A stretch of DNA of 25,479 nucleotides, from positions 1 to 25,479 of the forward strand of contig DIFE01000154.1 of assembly GCA_002418985.1 (NCBI GenBank), written 5' to 3'. The position numbers and the translations under genes were made by a program. This document shows positions 21,392 to 25,479 of this stretch, piece by piece. This stretch comes from Deltaproteobacteria bacterium UBA5756. Lineage in GTDB: Bacteria; Desulfobacterota; Syntrophorhabdia; Syntrophorhabdales; Syntrophorhabdaceae. How positions within the stretch are numbered: the stretch's first letter is position 1; the number at the start of each line of letters is the position of its first letter. The notes under the pieces are model-generated. The model was not told the origin of the DNA and did no database searches. It saw only the letters and a list, made by a program, of their open reading frames with translations.

Positions 21392-23875
21392 ATGATGATG
21401 AACCCCTATGAACCGCATGCGATCGAAGAGAAATGGCAAAAATTCTGGGAAGAGCGGGAGGCGTTCCGTGTAGACGAAGACCCACCGAAACAAAAATACT
21501 ACCTCCTTGAGATGTTTCCCTATCCCTCGGGAAAGATCCACATGGGACACGTAAGGAACTATTCCATCGGTGATGTCATAGCACGGTACAAGAGAATGCA
21601 GGGCCTTAATGTCCTTCACCCCATGGGGTGGGATGCCTTCGGCATGCCCGCGGAGAATGCGGCCATTGAAAGAGGCATACAGCCGGCGGCGTGGACCCAC
21701 GAAAATATCGATTATATGCGGCAGCAATTGAAGCGCCTCGGATTCGGCTACGACTGGAGGCGCGAGATCGCCACCTGCGACGTTGATTATTACCGGTGGG
21801 AACAATGGATGTTTCTCAAGATGTATGAAAAGGGCCTGGTTTACCGAAAGAGCTCACCGGTCAATTTCTGCCCGAAATGTCAGACCGTGCTTGCCAACGA
21901 GCAGGTTGAGGGCGGCAGCTGCTGGCGCTGCGGTGAGGAAGTCATCCAGAAGGAATTGACGCAATGGTTCTTCGCGATTACCAGATATGCCGATGAACTT
22001 TACGAATATTGCGACAAGCTGCCCGGTTGGCCCGAGAAGGTCACGAGCATGCAGAAGAACTGGATAGGCAAGAGCTATGGGGTGGAGGTCCATTTTACCC
22101 TAGAGGACGGCAGGCGTTTCACCATCTTTACAACCCGGCCCGATACCCTCTATGGTGTGACCTTCATGGTCCTGGCGCCGGAACACCCGCTGACCCTGGA
22201 GCTTTCCCGCGGGACCGCACAGGAAAAGGACGTGGCTGCTTTTGTGCAAAAGGTCAAGTCGCAGGACAGGAGCTTCCGGGGTGAGATCAACCTGGAAAAA
22301 GAGGGTGTTTTCACAGGGAAATATGCGATCAATCCGCTGACGGGCAACAAGATACCCATCTATGTGGGGAATTTCGTTCTCATGGAATACGGCACGGGGG
22401 CCATCATGGCCGTTCCCGCACACGACCAGAGGGACTATGAATTCGCAAAAGAGTGCGATCTGCCGATAATTGTCACCATCACCCCGAAAGACAGGCTGCT
22501 CGACCCGCGGTCTATGGATTGCGCTTATGTCGACGAGGGTGTTCTTGTCAATTCGGATAGGTTTAATGGTATGAACAACCGCGAGGCAATCGGGTCCATC
22601 ATAGACTACCTGGAAGAGACGGGGTTTGGAACCAGGACCGTCAATTATCGCCTGAAGGATTGGGGCATCTCGCGTCAACGGTACTGGGGCAACCCCATCC
22701 CGATCATCTATTGTGAGGATTGCGGGACCGTACCGGTACCCGAGAAGGATCTGCCCGTCGTACTTCCCGTCGACCTCGAGATCAAGGTCGTGGGCGGCTC
22801 ACCGCTTGCGGACCATCCCGCATTCTACGAGGTGGAATGTCCCATCTGCAAAAAGAAGGCACGGCGTGAAACTGACACGATGGACACATTTGTCGAGTCC
22901 TCATGGTATTTCCTGCGATACACCTGTGCGGATTACAATGAAGGCGCGCTTGACAGGAAGCGTGTCGATTACTGGATGCCGGTGGACCAGTATATCGGCG
23001 GTATCGAACATGCCGTTTTACACCTTCTCTATTCCCGTTTCTTTAACCGGGTCCTCAACGAACTCGGCCTTGTCGGCGTCCGAGAGCCTTTCGAGAACCT
23101 CCTCACCCAGGGGATGGTCATCAAGGACGGAGCAAAAATGAGTAAATCGAAGGGCAATGTGGTCGACCCCAACTATCTCATTGAAAAATACGGCGCTGAC
23201 ACCGCACGGCTCTTCTGTCTTTTTGCTTCCCCTCCCGAGCGGGACCTCGATTGGAGCGATCAGGGCGTCGAAGGCAGTTATCGTTTTCTTCAGAGGGTCT
23301 GGCGGCTTGCCGCCGAGCGGGCGAAGTCTCTTGGCGGACTCACTGCAATCAACCAGTTTCCGGGGGCTGGAGGCGATGAAAAACAGTTGATCCGTAAGAT
23401 TCACAAGACGATCATGAAGGTCACCGACGACCTGGGGCGTTTCCATCTTAATACGGCTATCGCAAGCATCATGGAACTCGTCAACATGACGTATAAGTTT
23501 GTTGAGAAGGGGGCCGCTGACGAGAGGGCACGGGCACTTCTCAAGGGAGCCATCGAAACCATCCTCAGGCTTCTCTTCCCCTTTGTGCCCCACATGGTCT
23601 CAGAGCTATGGCAGACCCTCGGGGGAGATGTGGCATACCTCGGCTTGTCCTGGCCGACATGGAACGCGGACCTCGTAAAAGAGGAAAAGGTTATGATAGC
23701 CGTTCAGATTAATGGTAAGCTCAGGGACACCTGTGAGGCAGACCGTGACATGGAGCAAGAGACGCTCAAGGACATGATCCTTGCCCTTGAAAAGGTGCAA
23801 AGGCATCTTGAAGGCAAGACCATCCGGAAAACGATCGTCGTGCCCAACAAGCTTGTCAATATTGTCTGTGGATAG
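21392..23875 (+). CDS. leuS: Leucyl-tRNA synthetase LeuS
   Basis: This 827-aa class I synthetase charges tRNA-Leu. The HIGH-type motif is HMGH (50-53) after MFPYPSGKI, and KMSKS is at 582-586. A zinc-ribbon-like C160/C163/C177/C180 cluster is followed by the CP1 editing domain with the TTRPDT threonine-rich motif. A second CxxC pair group occurs around YCEDCGTVPVPE and CPICKK. The C-terminal anticodon-binding and appended domains are complete (ends VNIVCG). Three ATGs in a row (21392, 21395, 21398) follow GGAG, and the exact start is uncertain. The gene lies 33 bp after argG on the same strand. Confidence 0.97.
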   Translation: MMMNPYEPHAIEEKWQKFWEEREAFRVDEDPPKQKYYLLEMFPYPSGKIHMGHVRNYSIGDVIARYKRMQGLNVLHPMGWDAFGMPAENAAIERGIQPAAWTHENIDYMRQQLKRLGFGYDWRREIATCDVDYYRWEQWMFLKMYEKGLVYRKSSPVNFCPKCQTVLANEQVEGGSCWRCGEEVIQKELTQWFFAITRYADELYEYCDKLPGWPEKVTSMQKNWIGKSYGVEVHFTLEDGRRFTIFTTRPDTLYGVTFMVLAPEHPLTLELSRGTAQEKDVAAFVQKVKSQDRSFRGEINLEKEGVFTGKYAINPLTGNKIPIYVGNFVLMEYGTGAIMAVPAHDQRDYEFAKECDLPIIVTITPKDRLLDPRSMDCAYVDEGVLVNSDRFNGMNNREAIGSIIDYLEETGFGTRTVNYRLKDWGISRQRYWGNPIPIIYCEDCGTVPVPEKDLPVVLPVDLEIKVVGGSPLADHPAFYEVECPICKKKARRETDTMDTFVESSWYFLRYTCADYNEGALDRKRVDYWMPVDQYIGGIEHAVLHLLYSRFFNRVLNELGLVGVREPFENLLTQGMVIKDGAKMSKSKGNVVDPNYLIEKYGADTARLFCLFASPPERDLDWSDQGVEGSYRFLQRVWRLAAERAKSLGGLTAINQFPGAGGDEKQLIRKIHKTIMKVTDDLGRFHLNTAIASIMELVNMTYKFVEKGAADERARALLKGAIETILRLLFPFVPHMVSELWQTLGGDVAYLGLSWPTWNADLVKEEKVMIAVQINGKLRDTCEADRDMEQETLKDMILALEKVQRHLEGKTIRKTIVVPNKLVNIVCG

Positions 23876-23961
23876 AATATCGGGCAACGGTGACAGGGAT
23901 GGGCAAGGTGGCACAGTGAAACAAATAAAGATAACCGGGAAGCAGCATGAAAGGTAACACT

Positions 23962-24465
23962 ATGAAACGAACAGGAATACTTTTTATTGGAACGATTTTG
24001 CTGATCATCCTGGCAGGATGCGGATACCAGCTTATCGGCGGCAAGGGCATCTATGGGGGAGATATATCCTCAATCTACGTATCTGTCTTCAAGAACTCAA
24101 CCTATGAACCCGCCATATCCCAGCCGGTCACGGATTCCTTTTCGAAGGAACTCCTCATGACAGGACTGTTCACGCTGAACAAGGAATCAGCCGACGGCTA
24201 CCTGAGAGGTGAAATCACCGATATCATAACCCAGCCCTCGTCTCTCGGTGCCGATGGTGTTGTTATTGAAAAGGTTGTGTCGGTAACACTCAGCACTTCC
24301 CTGTTCCAAAGGAACGGCAAACTGGTGAAGAACTTTACGCTTTCCGATTCTGAGATCTACAAAATACAGAACACAGCCGAGGAATACAACCGCAGAGAGG
24401 CCATCCGCAGGCTGTCCGCCCGCCTGGCGAGGAGATTCAGTGCTCAATTGCTCCTGGAGTATTGA
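23962..24465 (+). CDS. lptE: LPS-assembly lipoprotein LptE
   Basis: The 167-aa protein has a lipoprotein signal peptide ending in LAGC followed by GYQL, the usual start of mature LptE. LptE plugs the LptD barrel and helps place lipopolysaccharide in the outer leaflet. The body shows the family pattern: an early VSVFKNSTYEP strand, mixed beta strands and a C-terminal helix rich in arginine (RREAIRRLSARLARRFSAQLL). leuS followed by lptE is a widespread order in Gram-negative bacteria. An in-frame ATG at 23947 is an alternative start adding five residues. Unlike many genomes, holA does not follow; rpsT converges 9 bp away. No intrinsic terminator is visible in that gap. Confidence 0.88.
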   Translation: MKRTGILFIGTILLIILAGCGYQLIGGKGIYGGDISSIYVSVFKNSTYEPAISQPVTDSFSKELLMTGLFTLNKESADGYLRGEITDIITQPSSLGADGVVIEKVVSVTLSTSLFQRNGKLVKNFTLSDSEIYKIQNTAEEYNRREAIRRLSARLARRFSAQLLLEY

Positions 24466-24474
24466 TCCTGGAAC

Positions 24475-24741
24475 TTATGCCTGCTGGCTCTTGTGAAGTT
24501 TCCTGGATAACCTGGAAATCTTTCTTGACGCATTATTTCTGTGAACGACTCCCTTGGAAGAGGCCCTGTCGATAGAGGACACGGCATCCTTGAAGAGCGC
24601 TGCAGACTGTTCGTCTTTTTTGTCGATGGCACCGATGGCCCGCTTGATCTTTGTCTTCATCGTAGATTTGAAGTGGGAGTTTCTCAGCCTGCGTTTCTCA
24701 GACTGTACAGCTCGCTTGATGGCCGATTTATTTTTCCTCAA
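24475..24741 (-). CDS. rpsT: 30S ribosomal protein S20
   Basis: The 88-aa basic protein matches S20: KNKSAIKRAVQSEKRRLRN at the N-terminus, the long helices with FKSTMKTKIKRAI, and the conserved VHRNNASRKISRLSRKLHK end. The start codon is TTG, set by AGAGGAGG 7 nt upstream. E. coli rpsT also starts with UUG, which there lowers translation and takes part in autogenous control. It is a single-gene unit on the minus strand with its own promoter. Confidence 0.95.
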   Translation of the reverse strand: MRKNKSAIKRAVQSEKRRLRNSHFKSTMKTKIKRAIGAIDKKDEQSAALFKDAVSSIDRASSKGVVHRNNASRKISRLSRKLHKSQQA

Positions 24742-24770
24742 AGGTTGTCCTCCTCTTTAAGACTTGTCAT

Positions 24771-24799
24771 TTTTTACCACCCATCGGACCGAAAGTCAA
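24771..24799 (-). promoter_or_regulatory. rpsT: Candidate rpsT promoter
   Basis: On the minus strand TTGACT (24799-24794) and TAAAAA (24776-24771) are 17 bp apart. The predicted start near 24764 leaves a leader of about 22 nt that contains the ribosome site AGAGGAGG. The -10 is imperfect. The rest of 24800-24961 shows no gene I can support. Confidence 0.5.
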
Positions 24800-24961
24800 A
24801 TGGTTCTGCATTATTGAATAAACTCTCCTTGCTCAAGACACCCGGATGACCCGGCCTGCGAGTACAAAAACACAACACATATAATCCGGGAATCTTTCGC
24901 AAGATCCTCTTCGATTCGGGCAATTGTGTTGTATGATCGAGCGATCCGCAGGCCGTAGGTA

Positions 24962-25243
24962 CTACTTCTTGCCCGCAGCCCTCTTAGACGCTTTGAGAGG
25001 GTTGATCTTTTCTTCAACCTTGGCCGCTTTTTTCACGTGGGTTGACATCGGACAGGAACCCTTCTGCCACTTCTGGGAAGGAGCAGGGAAGCTCGTGCAA
25101 TATTTTCCGGTCTCGAACTCGATGACCCTGGTACATCCCTCGCAATTCTCAACGATCGTAAGGCATTTTCCTCCGCTGTAGGAACACCCAGTTTTCTTCA
25201 TGAACAGGCATTCGATCCCCGGCTTCAATGTTGCGCATACCAT
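24962..25243 (-). CDS. PxxKW family cysteine-rich protein
   Basis: The 93-aa protein has eight cysteines at 3, 12, 20, 27, 34, 37, 49 and 64. The central NCEGC and the later PSQKW (55-59) match the pattern that gives the PxxKW cysteine-rich family its name. I recall this family from anaerobic deltaproteobacteria, and no function is established. There is no signal peptide, so the cysteines probably bind metal (zinc or iron-sulfur) in the cytoplasm rather than form disulfides. The tail from residue 70 is lysine- and alanine-rich and could contact nucleic acid. A near-perfect AAGGAGGTGA site lies 7 nt upstream of the ATG, suggesting high expression. It is a separate minus-strand unit. Confidence 0.82.
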   Translation of the reverse strand: MVCATLKPGIECLFMKKTGCSYSGGKCLTIVENCEGCTRVIEFETGKYCTSFPAPSQKWQKGSCPMSTHVKKAAKVEEKINPLKASKRAAGKK

Positions 25244-25278
25244 AACGGCATCACCTCCTTGATTAATAAAAGCGTTTT

Positions 25279-25308
25279 ATGTAACTACATTTTAATCGCC
25301 ATTGTCAA
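25279..25308 (-). promoter_or_regulatory. Candidate promoter of the PxxKW gene
   Basis: On the minus strand a perfect TTGACA (25308-25303) is 18 bp from TTACAT (25284-25279). The predicted start near 25272 gives a short leader holding the AAGGAGGTGA site at 25260-25251. Confidence 0.5.
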
Positions 25309-25418
25309 TATGTTATGTTAATGCATGCGAACTAAAATGTGATATTGCTAAGGAATGTGTTGACATGCGGGGGCAAAATATTTTAATTAATTATGTTTTG
25401 TTCGTACGGAACTTCATA

Positions 25419-25448
25419 TTGATTTGCGGATGTTTCTTGTAGTATAAT
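25419..25448 (+). promoter_or_regulatory. Candidate tRNA promoter
   Basis: TTGATT (25419-25424) and a perfect TATAAT (25443-25448) are 18 bp apart, directly upstream of the tRNA start at 25458. An AT-rich block at 25375-25397 lies further upstream. The bases after the -10 are not GC-rich, so a stringent-type discriminator is not evident. Confidence 0.6.
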
Positions 25449-25457
25449 AACTATTTT

Positions 25458-25479
25458 GCTGGTGTAGCTCAATCGGCAG
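25458..25479 (+). tRNA. tRNA 5' end, probably tRNA-Thr (partial)
   Basis: The last 22 nt fit a tRNA acceptor strand (GCTGGTG), TA at positions 8-9, the D-stem GCTC and the first D-loop bases with GG, ending where the D-stem should close. The anticodon lies outside the window. The acceptor sequence resembles bacterial tRNA-Thr genes, so Thr is a best guess. Confidence 0.75.

Noticed and set aside
24466..24474. Bidirectional terminator between convergent lptE and rpsT
   Set aside because: The gap is only 9 bp and no GC-rich stem with T-run is visible in it or the adjoining coding ends.
24811..25017. Minus-strand 68-codon basic frame
   Set aside because: It overlaps the PxxKW gene in another frame and contains the rpsT promoter region side; no ribosome site is evident.
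1..25479. CRISPR arrays, insertion sequences, rRNA genes, replication origin
   Set aside because: No regularly spaced repeats, transposase motifs, rRNA sequence or DnaA-box cluster were seen.

Overview
The window looks like a chromosomal segment of a Gram-negative anaerobe, most likely a deltaproteobacterium in the broad sense (Syntrophorhabdia/Thermodesulfobacteriota-like). This rests on an outer-membrane LPS-assembly lipoprotein (lptE) after leuS, several lipoproteins and Sec signal peptides, a PxxKW-type cysteine-rich small protein (a family I associate with anaerobic deltaproteobacteria), GC-rich coding sequence with frequent GTG/TTG starts, and a compact xerC-hslVU-argBDFG run. The taxonomic placement is inference from gene content; no rRNA is present.

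Region 1 (1-5212, minus strand) is a probable signalling/envelope operon, read from right to left: a CHASE2-domain class III adenylate cyclase, a secreted bacterial SH3 protein, an M48 lipoprotein metalloprotease, and a secreted protein with an HEFVH zinc motif next to a DxDxDG calcium-like loop. The first three are joined by 4-base ATGA overlaps. This is the least conventional part of the window and the best candidate for an undescribed system.

Region 2 (5213-12241) holds a FabG-like SDR with an internal 18-bp tandem repeat, a Lon-family AAA protease starting with TTG, a convergent overlapping acidic hypothetical gene, and an overlapping trio: CoA-pyrophosphatase-type Nudix hydrolase, Fsr-like MFS exporter and the ribosome-assembly GTPase Der.

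Region 3 (12242-14416) holds a HipB/HipA-type toxin-antitoxin pair. Its promoter is near-consensus and is flanked and overlapped by two inverted repeats of the same geometry with centres 40 bp apart. The predicted transcription start falls on the antitoxin ATG, so the mRNA may be leaderless. A 617-bp stretch without a convincing gene follows; it contains tandem 10-bp palindromic units, a potential G-quadruplex and mutually exclusive hairpins.

Region 4 (14417-24465, plus strand) is a dense housekeeping run: xerC, hslV, hslU, argB, argD, argF, argG, leuS, lptE. It covers chromosome-dimer resolution, proteasome-like proteolysis, most of arginine biosynthesis from N-acetylglutamate to argininosuccinate, leucyl-tRNA synthesis and LPS export. 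argH and holA, often found next to argG and lptE, are not here.

Region 5 (24466-25479) holds rpsT (minus strand, TTG start), a PxxKW cysteine-rich protein (minus strand), an AT-rich intergenic region with divergent promoter-like elements, and the first 22 nt of a tRNA, probably tRNA-Thr, cut by the window edge.
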